This document shows, in pieces, positions 26,445 to 35,956 of a DNA stretch of 64,000 bases. How positions within the stretch are numbered: position 1 is the stretch's first letter; every line of letters starts with the position of its first letter. This DNA is from Variovorax paradoxus (GTDB taxonomy: Bacteria > Pseudomonadota > Gammaproteobacteria > Burkholderiales > Burkholderiaceae_C), in NCBI RefSeq assembly GCF_030815975.1, contig NZ_JAUSXL010000002.1, positions 1,550,001 to 1,614,000 on the forward strand. Reading direction: 5' to 3'. The translations under genes and the position numbers were made by a program. A model generated the notes under the pieces. It worked only from the letters and a program-made list of their open reading frames with translations, did no database searches and was not told the origin of the DNA.

Positions 26445-27536
26445 ATGGATTCGAGCAATTCAGGCACGGCGCTGTACCGCGTCATGGTGCGCATCCGCGC
26501 CTTCGAGAACGCCGCCGAAGCCGCGAGCCAGGGCGGCGTGAGCGCCTATGGCCAGCAGGCCGCCGGCGCGGCCAAGGTGCGCGGGCCGCTGCATCTTTCG
26601 ACCGGGCAGGAGGCGGTGCCCGCAGGCGTCTGCGCGCACCTGCGGGCCAGCGACTACCTCACCTCCACGCACCGCGGCCACGGCCACACGCTGGCCAAGG
26701 GCGCGGATCTCGCCCGCATGATGTGCGAGCTGTTCGGCAAGGCCAGCGGCTTCAACGGCGGCAAGGGCGGCTCGATGCACATCGCGGACTTCTCGGTCGG
26801 CATGCTGGGCGCAAACGGCGTGGTGGCCGCGGGGCTGCCGATTGCCGTGGGCGCGGCGCATGCGCAGAAGCTGCTCAAGGCGGCGCCGGGCCGCTCCCAA
26901 GCCGCCTTGCCCCCCCCGGGGGGAGGCCACGGCTTGCCAGGGCCAGGGGGCTCTGGTGCGAACAATGACATCACGGTCTGCTTCTTCGGCGATGGCGCGA
27001 TCAACCGCGGCCCTTTTCTCGAAGCGCTGAACTGGGCCCGCGTGTACGACCTGCCGGTGCTCTTCGTCTGCGAGGACAACCGCTGGAGCGCCACCACCGC
27101 GAGCGGCCCGATGACGGCGGGCGAAGGCGCATCGGCGCGCGCCGCCTCGATGGACATCGCGGCCACGCAGGTCGACGGCAACGACGTGTTCGCGGTGCAC
27201 GAAACCGCCGCACGGCTGGTCGCCGAAGTGCGCAGCGGCGGCGGACCGCGGCTGCTGCATGCACTGACCTACCGCGTGAAGGGGCATGTGTCGGTCGACC
27301 TCGCGGCCTACCGCGATCCGGCCGAACTGGCGGCCGCGCTCGAAACCGATCCGATCGCGCGGGCGCGTGGGCACCTGCTCGCAGCCGGCGTGGGTGCGGC
27401 CACGCTCGACGCCATCGAGAACGCGGCGCGCGACGAGGTCGATACCGCACTGGCCATCGCCGATGCGGCGCCCTGGCCTGAGCCCGGCGCCGCCTTCACC
27501 GACGTGCAGACCGTCGGAGCAGGGCAATGGTATTGA
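26445..27536 (+). CDS. ThDP-dependent 2-oxoacid/acetoin dehydrogenase E1 component, alpha subunit, with in-frame insertion
   Basis: The 363-residue protein is an E1 alpha subunit: RVMVRIRAFENA, LHLSTGQEAVPAGVCAHLRASDYLTSTHRGHGH, GGSMHIADF, and the thiamine diphosphate motif FFGDGAINRGPFLEALNWARVYDLPVLFVCEDN near residues 180-213. Two segments look added compared with typical E1 alpha proteins: about 12 residues after residue 31 (GVSAYGQQAAGAA) and about 25 residues at 147-172, rich in Gly and Pro and encoded by a GC palindrome. The protein would decarboxylate a 2-oxoacid or cleave acetoin together with the beta subunit that follows with a 10-base overlap. No E2 or E3 gene is nearby. Confidence 0.9.
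   Translation: MDSSNSGTALYRVMVRIRAFENAAEAASQGGVSAYGQQAAGAAKVRGPLHLSTGQEAVPAGVCAHLRASDYLTSTHRGHGHTLAKGADLARMMCELFGKASGFNGGKGGSMHIADFSVGMLGANGVVAAGLPIAVGAAHAQKLLKAAPGRSQAALPPPGGGHGLPGPGGSGANNDITVCFFGDGAINRGPFLEALNWARVYDLPVLFVCEDNRWSATTASGPMTAGEGASARAASMDIAATQVDGNDVFAVHETAARLVAEVRSGGGPRLLHALTYRVKGHVSVDLAAYRDPAELAAALETDPIARARGHLLAAGVGAATLDAIENAARDEVDTALAIADAAPWPEPGAAFTDVQTVGAGQWY
26883..26960 (+). repeat. GC-palindromic insertion inside the E1 alpha coding region
   Basis: Eight C (26910-26917) are directly followed by six G (26918-26923), flanked by GCCGCCTTG and GAGGCCACGGC, then CCAGGGCCAGGGGG. The segment is unlike its surroundings and encodes the low-complexity residues 147-172 while keeping the frame open. 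It resembles GC-rich intergenic repeats of Comamonadaceae; that it is one is inferred. Confidence 0.6.
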
Positions 27537-28498
27537 TGATGATGAAGGACCTCAGCTATTCCGAAGCCGCCGTGCTCGCGCTCCAGCACGAGATGCAGGC
27601 CGATGCGCGCGTGGTCGTTCTCGGCGAAGACGTCGGCCGCGGCGGCATCTTCGGCCAATACAAGGGCTTGCAGCAGGCCTTCGGCGCCGAGCGCGTGATC
27701 GACGCGCCGATCAGCGAGGCCGCGATCATGGGCGCCGGCGTGGGCATGGCGCTCGCGGGCCTCCGGCCCGTGGTCGAGATGCGGGTGGTCGACTTCGCGC
27801 TCTGCGGCATGGACGAGCTGGTGAACCAGGCCGCCAAGAACCGCTTCATGTTCGGCGGCCAGGGCCGCGTGCCGCTGGTGGCGCGCATGCCCGGCGGCAT
27901 CTGGGACGCCTCGGCCGCGCAGCATTCGCAGTCGCTCGAGGCCTGGTTCGCGCACCTGCCGGGCGTGGTGGTGGTGAGCCCGTCGACGCCGCAGGACAAC
28001 TACAGCCTGCTGCGCGCCGCGCTGCAGTGCGGCGACCCGGTGGTCTACATCGAGCACAAGACGCTCTGGGGCCTGCGCGGCGAAGTGAATGAAGACCTCG
28101 CCGTACCGCTCGGCAAGGCGCGCCGCGTGCGCGAAGGCCATGCGCTCACGCTCGTGAGCTGGAGCAAGCAGATGCAGGCCTGTGCCGAGGCCTGCGACGC
28201 ACTGGCCGCCGAAGGCATCGCGGTCGACCTGATCGACCTGCGCACGCTCTGGCCCTGGGACCGCGAGACGGTGCTCGCGTCGTGCGCGCGCACCCGGCGG
28301 CTGCTGGTGGTGCACGAGGCGGTGCAGGTGGCGGGCTTCGGCGCCGAGATTGCAGCCAGCGCCGCGGAGGCCACGGGCTGCCGCGTGGCGCGGCTCGGCG
28401 CGCCGCGCATTCCGGTCGGCTATGCGCCGGTGCTGGAGGCGCAATCGCGCGTCGGCCCCGAAGCCATCGCGGCGGCCGCGAGAAAACTGCTGGGCTGA
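27527..28498 (+). CDS. ThDP-dependent 2-oxoacid/acetoin dehydrogenase E1 component, beta subunit
   Basis: This 323-residue transketolase-like protein shows E1 beta signatures: SYSEAAVLALQHEMQADARVVVLGEDVGRGGIFGQYKGLQQAFG, VIDAPISEAAIMGAGVGMALAGLRPVVEMRVVDF, and a C-terminal domain with LIDLRTLWPWDRETVLASCARTRRLLVVHEAVQVAGFGAEIAA. It pairs with the alpha subunit, whose stop overlaps its first codons. Several in-frame ATG codons near 27527-27542 make the exact start uncertain. It completes an alpha2beta2 E1. The E2 and E3 partners must be encoded elsewhere. The next gene is a MarR regulator that may control the pair. Confidence 0.92.
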   Translation: MVLMMMKDLSYSEAAVLALQHEMQADARVVVLGEDVGRGGIFGQYKGLQQAFGAERVIDAPISEAAIMGAGVGMALAGLRPVVEMRVVDFALCGMDELVNQAAKNRFMFGGQGRVPLVARMPGGIWDASAAQHSQSLEAWFAHLPGVVVVSPSTPQDNYSLLRAALQCGDPVVYIEHKTLWGLRGEVNEDLAVPLGKARRVREGHALTLVSWSKQMQACAEACDALAAEGIAVDLIDLRTLWPWDRETVLASCARTRRLLVVHEAVQVAGFGAEIAASAAEATGCRVARLGAPRIPVGYAPVLEAQSRVGPEAIAAAARKLLG

Positions 28499-28514
28499 AC
28501 CGCGGCGCCGCGCC

Positions 28515-28937
28515 ATGGACCCGCTGTTCTTCAAGCTGGTGCGGGTGGTCAATCTCACGGCGCGGCCCTTTCACGAGAAGGTGGGCCGCGAGCACCACCT
28601 CACGCTCAACGAATGGCGTGCCATGGCGGTGCTCGGAGCGCAGCCGGGGCTCAATGCCACGCAGATCGCCGATCTCACCGGCCTCGACAAGATGGCGGTG
28701 AGCCGCGCGCTGGCCGGCCTGAAGCGCCACAAGCGCGTGCAGCACCTGGGCGACCCCACCGACCGGCGCCGCAGCCGGCTCTATCTCACGGCGGCCGGCA
28801 AGGCGCTGCACGAAACCGTCGGCATGCTCGGCCGGCAGCGCGAGGCCGCGCTGTTCGAGGGCATCGAGGCCGGCGAGCTTGCCCGCCTCGATGCAACCCT
28901 CGACAAGCTCATTGCCGCCGTCCAGCGCGCCGGATAG
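28515..28937 (+). CDS. MarR-family transcriptional regulator
   Basis: The 140-residue protein has the MarR winged helix: LTLNEWRAMAVLGAQPGLNATQIADLTGLDKMAVSRALAGLKRHKRVQHLGDPTDRRRSRLYLTAAGKAL, including the DxRR wing. The ATG at 28515 lies 16 bases after the E1 beta stop, so it is probably cotranscribed with the E1 genes. MarR proteins usually repress and respond to small aromatic or phenolic ligands; no operator was found by eye. Confidence 0.9.
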   Translation: MDPLFFKLVRVVNLTARPFHEKVGREHHLTLNEWRAMAVLGAQPGLNATQIADLTGLDKMAVSRALAGLKRHKRVQHLGDPTDRRRSRLYLTAAGKALHETVGMLGRQREAALFEGIEAGELARLDATLDKLIAAVQRAG

Positions 28938-28940
28938 CCG

Positions 28941-29705
28941 TCAGGCGGCGAAGCCGCCGTCGATGTTGAGGCTGGCGCCCGTCACAAAGGCCGCTTCAGG
29001 GCTCGCGAGGTACGCCACCATGCCGGCGATTTCCTCTGGGCGCCCATGGCGGGCCAGCGCCATCAGCCCGTGCATTGCGGGAGCGTTCGGGCCGTCGACC
29101 GGGTTCATGTCGGTGTTGACCGGGCCGGGCTGCACGTTGTTGACCGTGATGCCGCGCGGGCCAAGGTCGCGCGCGAGGCCCTGCACCAGTCCCTTGAGCG
29201 CCGACTTGCTCATCGCATAGGCGCTGCCGCCGGGCCAGGGCATGCGCTCGGCGTTGGTGCTGCCGATGTTGATGATGCGGCCGCCTTCGCCCATGTGGCG
29301 CACGGCGGCCTTGGCCGCCACGAACACGGCGCGCACGTTGATGTCCAGCGTGCGGTCGAAATCCTCGAGCGAAAAATCTTCGAGGGTGCCGGGCAGGAAG
29401 ACGCCGGCGTTGTTGACCAGCACGTCGATGCGGCCGAGCTTGCGCGCGGCCTCGTCGATGCCGGCGGTGAGCGCGGCGGCATCGGCGCTGTCGATCTTCA
29501 GCGCCAGCGCGCGGCCGCCTTCGGCCTCGATGCTGCGCACGAGTTCGTCGGCCGGGGCGCTCGAGCTGGCATAGCTGAAGGCGACGGCGGCGCCGTCCTG
29601 GGCCAGGCGGCGCACGATGGCGGCGCCGATGCCGCGCGAACCGCCGGTAACGAAAGCGGCCTTGCCCGTGAGAACAGGGGAAGTGGGTTTGTTGCTGAGT
29701 GCCAT
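28941..29705 (-). CDS. SDR-family oxidoreductase
   Basis: This 254-residue classical short-chain dehydrogenase has TGGSRGIGAAIVRRLAQDGA for the nucleotide, LVNNAGVFLPG, a catalytic serine in IINIGSTNAERM and the YAMSK form of the YxxxK motif, ending MVAYLASPEAAFVTGASLNIDGGF. It would reduce a carbonyl or oxidise an alcohol with NAD(P)H; 3-oxoacyl reductase-like activity is common in this group. The start at 29705 avoids an N-terminal extension. It diverges from a LysR regulator, with a perfect palindrome between them. Confidence 0.92.
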   Translation of the reverse strand: MALSNKPTSPVLTGKAAFVTGGSRGIGAAIVRRLAQDGAAVAFSYASSSAPADELVRSIEAEGGRALALKIDSADAAALTAGIDEAARKLGRIDVLVNNAGVFLPGTLEDFSLEDFDRTLDINVRAVFVAAKAAVRHMGEGGRIINIGSTNAERMPWPGGSAYAMSKSALKGLVQGLARDLGPRGITVNNVQPGPVNTDMNPVDGPNAPAMHGLMALARHGRPEEIAGMVAYLASPEAAFVTGASLNIDGGFAA

Positions 29706-29795
29706 GGTGATGATTTCCTGTCGGTTGTGAGATGGAAGACCTTCAGTGTCGGGATTCAATTACCGTCCCGGTAGCCATCAATGGGTCCAATCAAA

Positions 29796-29812
29796 TTCAA
29801 CCATTGGTTGAA
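29796..29812. promoter_or_regulatory. Palindrome between the SDR and LysR genes, probable operator
   Basis: TTCAACCA and TGGTTGAA are perfect 8-base arms around a single T, ending ten bases before the LysR ATG at 29822. Divergent LysR/target pairs commonly share such a site. Binding by this LysR protein is inferred; the closeness to its own start suggests autorepression. Confidence 0.6.
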
Positions 29813-29821
29813 AATGAACCC

Positions 29822-30748
29822 ATGGAACCGCTCAATCACCTCCAATCCTTTGTGCAGAGTGCCGAAAGCGGCAGCTTCTCGGCCGCCGCCCGCCGGCTTG
29901 GGCTCACGCCGGCCGCGGTCAGCAAGAATGTTGCGCGGCTCGAGGCCCGGCTGGGCGTGCGGCTGTTTCAGCGCAGCACGCGCCGCCTGACGCTGACCGA
30001 AGGTGGGGAGCGTTTCCTGGGCCAGATCGGCGGGGCGCTGGCCACGCTGCAGGACGCGGTGGCCGGCCTCTCGAAGGACGACGGCCAGCCCGCCGGCACG
30101 CTCAAGGTGAGCATGGGCCAGGCCTTCGGCCGCGAGCACGTGCTGCCGATGATGGGCGACTTCCTGGCCCGCTATCCGTCCATCCTGCCCGACTGGCACT
30201 TCGACAACCAGCAGGTCGACCTGGTGGGCGAAGGCTTCGACGCGGCCATCGGCGGCGGCATCGAGCTGTCGCCCGGCGTAGTGGCGCGCGAACTGGCGCG
30301 CATTCATGTGGTGGCGGTGGCCGCACCGGGCTACCTGGCCGAGCGCGCACTGCCGGCGCAGCCCGCGCAACTGGCGCAGCTCGACACGCTGCTGCGCCGC
30401 TCCTCGCCCACGGGCCGGCTTCGCAGCTGGACGCTGCAGCATGCGAACGGCGACCAGGCCACGGTGGAGCTGCCGCGGCCGCGCGCGATCTTCAACGACC
30501 CCGAAGCCATTGCGCATGCCGCACTCATGGGCCTGGGCGTGGCCATGCTGCCGATGCCGTTCGTCGAACGCGGCCTCCGCAGCGGCGAGCTGGTGCGCCT
30601 GCTGCCCGAGTGGCACTTCGACGCGGGCGCGGTCTGGCTCTACTACCCGAGCAAGAAGCTGCTGCCCGCGAAGACGCGCGTGTTCATCGACTTCGTGCTC
30701 GAGCGTTTTCGCAGCGAGCGCTTCGCAGAGCGGATGCAGGTGGCATAG
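29822..30748 (+). CDS. LysR-family transcriptional regulator
   Basis: The 308-residue LysR protein has an HTH in [62 protein letters not shown] and a CrgA-like effector domain ([39 protein letters not shown]). It diverges from the SDR gene, the classic layout for control of that gene. The start at 29822 matches the family; upstream in-frame codons run through the promoter region. A Bug receptor gene follows 64 bases later on the same strand. Confidence 0.92.
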   Translation: MEPLNHLQSFVQSAESGSFSAAARRLGLTPAAVSKNVARLEARLGVRLFQRSTRRLTLTEGGERFLGQIGGALATLQDAVAGLSKDDGQPAGTLKVSMGQAFGREHVLPMMGDFLARYPSILPDWHFDNQQVDLVGEGFDAAIGGGIELSPGVVARELARIHVVAVAAPGYLAERALPAQPAQLAQLDTLLRRSSPTGRLRSWTLQHANGDQATVELPRPRAIFNDPEAIAHAALMGLGVAMLPMPFVERGLRSGELVRLLPEWHFDAGAVWLYYPSKKLLPAKTRVFIDFVLERFRSERFAERMQVA

Positions 30749-30812
30749 ACCAGTGTTCCCACGGGGTTTTTACCCGCCATGCGCGCGGCGGTTCCCCTGT
30801 ACAAACGCCCGC

Positions 30813-31829
30813 ATGACCTCTTCAAATTCCAAGACGAACCGCCGCGCCGCACTGGCCGCTTCCGCCTGCGCCATCGCCCTTGCGGCCACCCCTTCCTGGG
30901 CCCAGAGCACCTGGCCGAACAAGCCGGTGCGCATCGTCGTGCCCTTTGCGGCCGGCGGCACCACCGACATCCTGGCACGCGCCGTCGCGCCCGAGCTGTC
31001 GAAGGCATTCGGGCAGCAGTTCATCGTCGACAACCGCGCCGGTGCGGGTGGCAACGTGGGCGCCGAACTCGTAGCGCGCGCGCCGAACGACGGCTATACG
31101 CTCTTGATGGGCACCGTCGGCACGCACGGCATCAACCGCGCGCTCTATCCCAAGCTGCCGTTCGACCCGATCAAGGATTTCGTGCCGATCACGCTGGTGG
31201 CGGCGGTGCCGAACGTCATGGAGATGAACGCCGACAAGGCCAAGGCGCTGAACATCCGCAACGTGCAGGACTTCATCAAGTACGCCAAGGCCAATCCGGG
31301 CAAGCTCAACATGGCCTCGAGCGGCAGCGGCACCTCGATCCACCTGGCGGGCGAACTCTTCAAGAGCATGACCGGCACCTTCATGGCCCACATCCCGTAC
31401 AAGGGTTCGGGCCCCGCGCTGCTCGACATGGTGGGCGGCAACGCCGACGTGATGTTCGACAACCTGCCCTCCTCGATGGCGCAGATCAAGGGCGGCAAGC
31501 TCACAGCGCTGGCCGTGACCAGCGCCAAGCGTTCGCCGGCCCTGCCCGACATTCCCACGGTCGAGGAAGCCGGCGGCCCGGCTCTCAAGGGCTACGAGGC
31601 GAGCTCGTGGTTCGGCCTGCTGGCGCCGGCAGGCACCTCGCCCGAGATCGTGAACCGGATCCAGCAGGAAGTGGCCAAATCGCTCGGCACGCCCGCCATC
31701 AAGGAAAAGATGCTCGCCCAGGGCGCGATTCCGAGCGGCAATTCACCGGCCGACTTCACCAAGCTGATTGCCAGCGAGCACGTGAAGTGGGCGAAGGTGG
31801 TGAAGGACTCCGGCGCGAAGGTTGACTAA
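30813..31829 (+). CDS. Bug-family solute receptor (second copy type)
   Basis: The 338-residue protein begins with a signal peptide ([23 protein letters not shown], with a twin arginine near residue 10) and shows [64 protein letters not shown], the Bug/TctC signature. It is a periplasmic carboxylate receptor of unknown ligand with no TctAB genes beside it. It differs clearly in sequence from the Bug protein at 3777 and is not a local duplicate. It may be coexpressed with the LysR gene upstream. Confidence 0.92.
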   Translation: MTSSNSKTNRRAALAASACAIALAATPSWAQSTWPNKPVRIVVPFAAGGTTDILARAVAPELSKAFGQQFIVDNRAGAGGNVGAELVARAPNDGYTLLMGTVGTHGINRALYPKLPFDPIKDFVPITLVAAVPNVMEMNADKAKALNIRNVQDFIKYAKANPGKLNMASSGSGTSIHLAGELFKSMTGTFMAHIPYKGSGPALLDMVGGNADVMFDNLPSSMAQIKGGKLTALAVTSAKRSPALPDIPTVEEAGGPALKGYEASSWFGLLAPAGTSPEIVNRIQQEVAKSLGTPAIKEKMLAQGAIPSGNSPADFTKLIASEHVKWAKVVKDSGAKVD

Positions 31830-31843
31830 CCCCCAGGCTGCGT

Positions 31844-32167
31844 TCAGGTCTTCCAGGTCACGTCTTTTTTATCGGCCAACGAATCCCTGAGCATGTGGAG
31901 CAGCGGGGCTGCGCGCTGGTGCAGGCCCACGTGCTGCTTCTCGGCCTCGTTGGCATGGCCTTCGACGGCGTAGTCGTCGTGGTTGTGCGGATTGCTGGCC
32001 TCGCGTGCCAGCGCGGATTCGAGCGCCGCGATGGCGGCGGGAATCTGCTCGAGGGTGATGATGCCTTTGGGCGCGAGCGGCTTGCCGACGATGTCGAACA
32101 GCTGGCGGGCATGCACCTCCAGCATCACGAAGTCAGGCGAGGCCCGGGACTGGAATCGGTACAGCAT
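31844..32167 (-). CDS. DUF1840 domain-containing protein
   Basis: The 107-residue protein begins MLYRFQSRASPDFVMLEVHARQLFDIVGK and matches DUF1840, a small cytoplasmic family of betaproteobacteria with unknown function. The ATG at 32167 is preferred over an upstream GTG at 32179 because the family starts at MLY. It begins 12 bases after the stop of the cyclopropane fatty acid synthase gene, so the two are probably in one operon. Confidence 0.85.
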   Translation of the reverse strand: MLYRFQSRASPDFVMLEVHARQLFDIVGKPLAPKGIITLEQIPAAIAALESALAREASNPHNHDDYAVEGHANEAEKQHVGLHQRAAPLLHMLRDSLADKKDVTWKT

Positions 32168-32179
32168 GGTTGTTCTCAC

Positions 32180-33448
32180 TCACTTGTAGATGTAGTCACG
32201 GGCAAAAGGGTACACCGATTGCGAACCGCGCAGAACACCGTGCTCGACCCGGCCGTCGGGCTTGGTCGAAAGCATCTGGTGCAGTGAGATCCAGCCTTGC
32301 TCGAAGCTCATGGCCGAGCCCGCCAGGTAGAGGCGGTAGGCCCGCAGGATGCGCTCCGCGTTCTCGCCCTGGCGGCCGCCCGCGCGCGCGAGCACTTCGC
32401 GCGCCGTGCCGAGCTGCGCCTCGAGCGCGTCGGACCAGGCCCAGAGCGTGCGCGCATAGTGCGGGCGCAGGCTCTCGGTGTCCACCATCTCAAGGCCCGC
32501 GGCGGCCGTCTCGCGCAGCACATGCGTGACGTGCAGCAACTCGCCGCCCGGAAAGATGTACTTCTCGATGAAATCGCCCATGCCCGCGCCCAGTTGCCGG
32601 TAGTCGAGCTGGCCCGAGGTGATGCCGTGGTTCAGCACCAGGCCGCCGGGCTTGAGCAGCGAATGGATCTTGCGGAAGTAGGTGGGCATGTTGGCCGCGC
32701 CCACGTGCTCGAACATGCCGACCGACGAGATCTTGTCGAAGGGCGCGTCGGCGGAAAGCTCGCGGTAGTCGCGCAGTTCCACCCTCACGCGGCCCTGCAG
32801 GCCCTTTTCCTCGATCAGGCGCTGCACATGCGCATGCTGGTTCTTCGACAGCGTGATGCCGGTGGCGTCCACCCCGTAGTGCTCCGCCGCCCACAGCAGC
32901 AGCCCGCCCCAGCCGGAGCCGATGTCCAGAAAACGTTCGCCGGGCTGCAGCATCAGCTTGCGGCAGATGTGGTCGAGCTTGGCCTCCTGCGCCGCTGCCA
33001 GCGTCAGCTCGGGAGTGCGGAAATAGGCGCACGAATACACCCGACGCGGGTCGAGCCACAGCGCGTAGAAATCGTCGGAAACGTCGTAGTGGAACTGGAT
33101 CTGCTCGGCATCCTTGTGCAGCGAATGCGAGTTGTGGGACTTGGCCAGCCGCAGCAGGCGGGTCCACCAGGTGGTGTTGGTCTCCGCCGGGTTGCCGGGC
33201 AGCATGCCCACCGTCGCGTCGATCAGGTCGCGCATCGCGCCTTCGATCTGGACCCGGCCTTCCACATAGGCTTCGCCGATGGCCCCCACCTGGTGCGCCG
33301 CCAGCTTGGCCAGCGCCGACCACTCGCTGAACGCCAGGGTGACACGGAACCCCGGCTTGGCAACTCTTCGGCCATCAGGCAGTTCCAGCGCGATGGGCAC
33401 GGGCAGCGACGCAAGCTGCGACTCGATCTTGGGTATCAAGCTTTGCAT
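32180..33448 (-). CDS. Cyclopropane-fatty-acyl-phospholipid synthase family methyltransferase
   Basis: The 422-residue protein matches CFA synthase: an N-terminal domain with LAAHQVGAIGEAYVEGRVQIEGAM, then HYDVSDDFYALWLDPRRVYSCAYF and the SAM-binding motif LDIGSGWGGLLLWAAEHYGVDATGITLSKNQHAHV, FDKISSVGMFEHVG and the C-terminal GYRLYLAGSAMSFEQGWISLHQ-type end. The enzyme moves a methylene group from S-adenosylmethionine to the double bond of membrane phospholipid acyl chains. This commonly rises in stationary phase and acid stress. It is followed by the DUF1840 gene. Confidence 0.92.
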   Translation of the reverse strand: MQSLIPKIESQLASLPVPIALELPDGRRVAKPGFRVTLAFSEWSALAKLAAHQVGAIGEAYVEGRVQIEGAMRDLIDATVGMLPGNPAETNTTWWTRLLRLAKSHNSHSLHKDAEQIQFHYDVSDDFYALWLDPRRVYSCAYFRTPELTLAAAQEAKLDHICRKLMLQPGERFLDIGSGWGGLLLWAAEHYGVDATGITLSKNQHAHVQRLIEEKGLQGRVRVELRDYRELSADAPFDKISSVGMFEHVGAANMPTYFRKIHSLLKPGGLVLNHGITSGQLDYRQLGAGMGDFIEKYIFPGGELLHVTHVLRETAAAGLEMVDTESLRPHYARTLWAWSDALEAQLGTAREVLARAGGRQGENAERILRAYRLYLAGSAMSFEQGWISLHQMLSTKPDGRVEHGVLRGSQSVYPFARDYIYK

Positions 33449-33528
33449 GGTGAGCCGATGGTATTGATTTTTTCAGTTTTTTGCATGACACCCACAGCAC
33501 GTCGGGTACCCCGGCGGGAATGACCCCG

Positions 33529-33556
33529 TTGACACCAGATTGTTTATGCTTAAACT
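33529..33556 (+). promoter_or_regulatory. Sigma-70-type promoter of the aminobenzoate operon
   Basis: TTGACA (33529-33534) and TAAACT (33551-33556) are separated by 16 bases, 48 bases before the first gene's ATG at 33604. A palindrome overlaps the -10 box, as expected for a repressed promoter. Confidence 0.6.
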
Positions 33557-33572
33557 ATTCAATCATGAATAG
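33555..33572. promoter_or_regulatory. Palindromic operator overlapping the -10 box, probable MarR site
   Basis: CTATTCAATCATGAATAG has perfect 7-base arms with a 4-base spacer. The size and AT-rich symmetry fit a MarR-family operator, and a MarR gene is the second gene of the operon. Binding would block transcription start. Confidence 0.6.
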
Positions 33573-33603
33573 CCTCACCGGCGGCCCTTCGGCCGCACCC
33601 GCC

Positions 33604-35955
33604 ATGGACCTTCAACGCATCCTGTGCATCGGCGGCGGCCCCGCGGGCCTGTACTTCGCGCTGCTGATGAAGGCGCGCAACCCGGCGCTCGACATCACCG
33701 TGGTGGAGCGCAACCGCCCCTTCGACACCTTCGGCTGGGGCGTGGTGCTCAGCGACCAGACGCTCGCCAACCTGCGCGCGGCCGATGCCGAGACCGCGGC
33801 GCTGATCGGCAGCGAGTTCCACCACTGGGACGACATCCAGGTGTTCTTCAAGGGCCGGCAGGTACGCTCGGGCGGCCACGGCTTCTGCGGCATCGGCCGC
33901 AAGCGCCTCCTGAACATCCTGCAGGAACGCTGCCTCGCGCTCGGCGTGAACCTGGTCTTCGAAACCGACGCCACCGACGACCAGGCGATTGCCGCGCAGT
34001 ACAACGCCGACCTGGTGATTGCCAGCGACGGCCTCAACAGCCGCATCCGCCAGCGCTATGCCCACGTGTTCAAGCCCGACATCGACCTGCGCAACTGCCG
34101 CTTCGTGTGGCTGGGCACGCACCAGACCTTCGACGCCTTCACCTTCGCCTTCGAACAGACCGAGCACGGCTGGTTCCAGGCGCATGCCTACCAGTTCGAC
34201 GACAAGACCTCGACCTTCATCGTCGAAACACCCGAGGCCGTCTGGAAGGCTCATGGGCTCGACCAGATGGAGCAGCCCGAGGCCATTGCCTTCTGCGAGA
34301 AGCTGTTCGCCAAATACCTGGGCGGCCATTCGCTGATCAGCAACGCCACGCACCTGCGCGGCTCGGCCAACTGGATCCGCTTTCCGCGCGTGGTGTGCGA
34401 GCGCTGGACGCACCGCATCGACGTGCAGGGCCGCTCGGTGCCCGTGGTGCTGATGGGCGATGCGGCGCACACGGCGCACTTCTCGATCGGCTCGGGCACC
34501 AAGCTCGCGCTGGAAGACGCGATCGACCTGGCGAACGAATTCGCGCAAGGCGGTACGGTGGACCACGTGCTCGAGGGCTACGAGGCGCGCCGCAGCGTCG
34601 AGGTGCTCAAGATCCAGAACGCCGCGCGCAACTCCACCGAATGGTTCGAGAACGTGCCCCGCTACACGGGCATGCAGATCGAGCAGTTCGCCTATTCGCT
34701 GCTCACGCGCTCGCAGCGCATCAGCCACGAGAACCTGCGCGTGCGCGACACGCAATGGCTCGGCGGCTACGAGCAGTGGCTCGCCGGTGGCAAGAGGGCC
34801 ATTCCGCCGATGCTGATGCCGTACCAGGTGCGCGGCCTCACGCTGAAGAACCGCATCCTGGTGTCGCCGATGGCCACCTACAGTGCGGTCGACGGTGTGC
34901 CGCAGGACTTCCTGCTGGTGCACCTGGGCGCGCGTGCGCTCGGCGGCGCCGCGATGGTGTTCGTCGAGATGACGAGCCCGACGCCCGAAGGCCGCATCAC
35001 TCCCGGTTGCACGGGCCTGTACAACGACACGCAGCAGTCCGCATTCAAGCGCATCGTCGACTTCGTCCACACGCAGTCGAGCGCGAAGATCGCCATGCAG
35101 CTCGGCCACAGCGGCCCCAAGGGCTCGACGCGCGTGGGCTGGGAAGGCTCCGACGAGCCGCTGGAAAGCGGCAACTGGCCGCTGCTGGCCGCGAGTGCGG
35201 TGGCCTACGGCGAACAGAACCAGCTGCCGGCCGCGATGACGCGCGAGCAGATGGAGTTCATGCGCGACCAGTTCGTCGACGCCACCCGCCGCGCCGCCGA
35301 ATGCGGCTTCGACTGGCTCGAGCTGCACTGCGCGCACGGCTACCTGCTGTCGGCCTTCATCAGCCCGCTGACCAACCTGCGCACCGACGAGTACGGCGGC
35401 GGCATCGAAGCGCGCTGCCGCTACCCGCTCGAGGTGTTCCGCGCCATGCGCGCCGCATGGCCGCAAGACAAGCCGATGAGCGTGCGCATCTCGGCGCACG
35501 ACTGGGCGCCCGGCGGCAACACCGACGCCGACGCGGTCCTGCTGGCGCGCCTTTTCAAGGAAGCTGGCGCCGATTTCATCGACGTATCGTCGGGCCAGAC
35601 CACGCGCGCCGCCAAGCCGGTGTACGGCCGCATGTACCAGACGCCGTTCTCGGACCGCATCCGCAACGAGGTCGGCATCTCGACCATCGCGGTCGGCGCC
35701 ATCACCGACGCCGACCAGGCCAACAGCATCATCGCGGCCGGCCGCGCCGACCTCTGCGCCATCGCCCGCCCGCATCTCGCGGACCCCGCGTGGACGCTGC
35801 ACGAGGCCGCCAAGCTGCAAAGCCGCGACGTCGATTGGCCGAAGCAGTACCTGAGCGGGCGCGACCAGATGTACCGCGAGATCGCCAAGCAGCAGCAGAT
35901 CGCCGCGGCTGCGAGTGCGGCCATCGCCGCGCAAAACACCGAGGAGACACACTGA
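33604..35955 (+). CDS. FAD monooxygenase / NADH:flavin oxidoreductase fusion (2-aminobenzoyl-CoA monooxygenase/reductase or salicylyl-CoA 5-hydroxylase type)
   Basis: This 783-residue fusion has an N-terminal aromatic FAD hydroxylase ([18 protein letters not shown] near residue 8, and [22 protein letters not shown] near 290). From about residue 400 follows an Old Yellow Enzyme-type flavin reductase ([49 protein letters not shown]). That architecture is known from 2-aminobenzoyl-CoA monooxygenase/reductase of Azoarcus evansii, which hydroxylates and reduces the ring, and from salicylyl-CoA hydroxylase. The RidA, hydratase, dehydrogenase and ligase genes behind it favour the aminobenzoyl role. 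The ATG at 33604 puts the FAD motif at the normal distance; 33565 is an alternative. Confidence 0.92.
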   Translation: MDLQRILCIGGGPAGLYFALLMKARNPALDITVVERNRPFDTFGWGVVLSDQTLANLRAADAETAALIGSEFHHWDDIQVFFKGRQVRSGGHGFCGIGRKRLLNILQERCLALGVNLVFETDATDDQAIAAQYNADLVIASDGLNSRIRQRYAHVFKPDIDLRNCRFVWLGTHQTFDAFTFAFEQTEHGWFQAHAYQFDDKTSTFIVETPEAVWKAHGLDQMEQPEAIAFCEKLFAKYLGGHSLISNATHLRGSANWIRFPRVVCERWTHRIDVQGRSVPVVLMGDAAHTAHFSIGSGTKLALEDAIDLANEFAQGGTVDHVLEGYEARRSVEVLKIQNAARNSTEWFENVPRYTGMQIEQFAYSLLTRSQRISHENLRVRDTQWLGGYEQWLAGGKRAIPPMLMPYQVRGLTLKNRILVSPMATYSAVDGVPQDFLLVHLGARALGGAAMVFVEMTSPTPEGRITPGCTGLYNDTQQSAFKRIVDFVHTQSSAKIAMQLGHSGPKGSTRVGWEGSDEPLESGNWPLLAASAVAYGEQNQLPAAMTREQMEFMRDQFVDATRRAAECGFDWLELHCAHGYLLSAFISPLTNLRTDEYGGGIEARCRYPLEVFRAMRAAWPQDKPMSVRISAHDWAPGGNTDADAVLLARLFKEAGADFIDVSSGQTTRAAKPVYGRMYQTPFSDRIRNEVGISTIAVGAITDADQANSIIAAGRADLCAIARPHLADPAWTLHEAAKLQSRDVDWPKQYLSGRDQMYREIAKQQQIAAAASAAIAAQNTEETH

Positions 35956-35956
35956 C

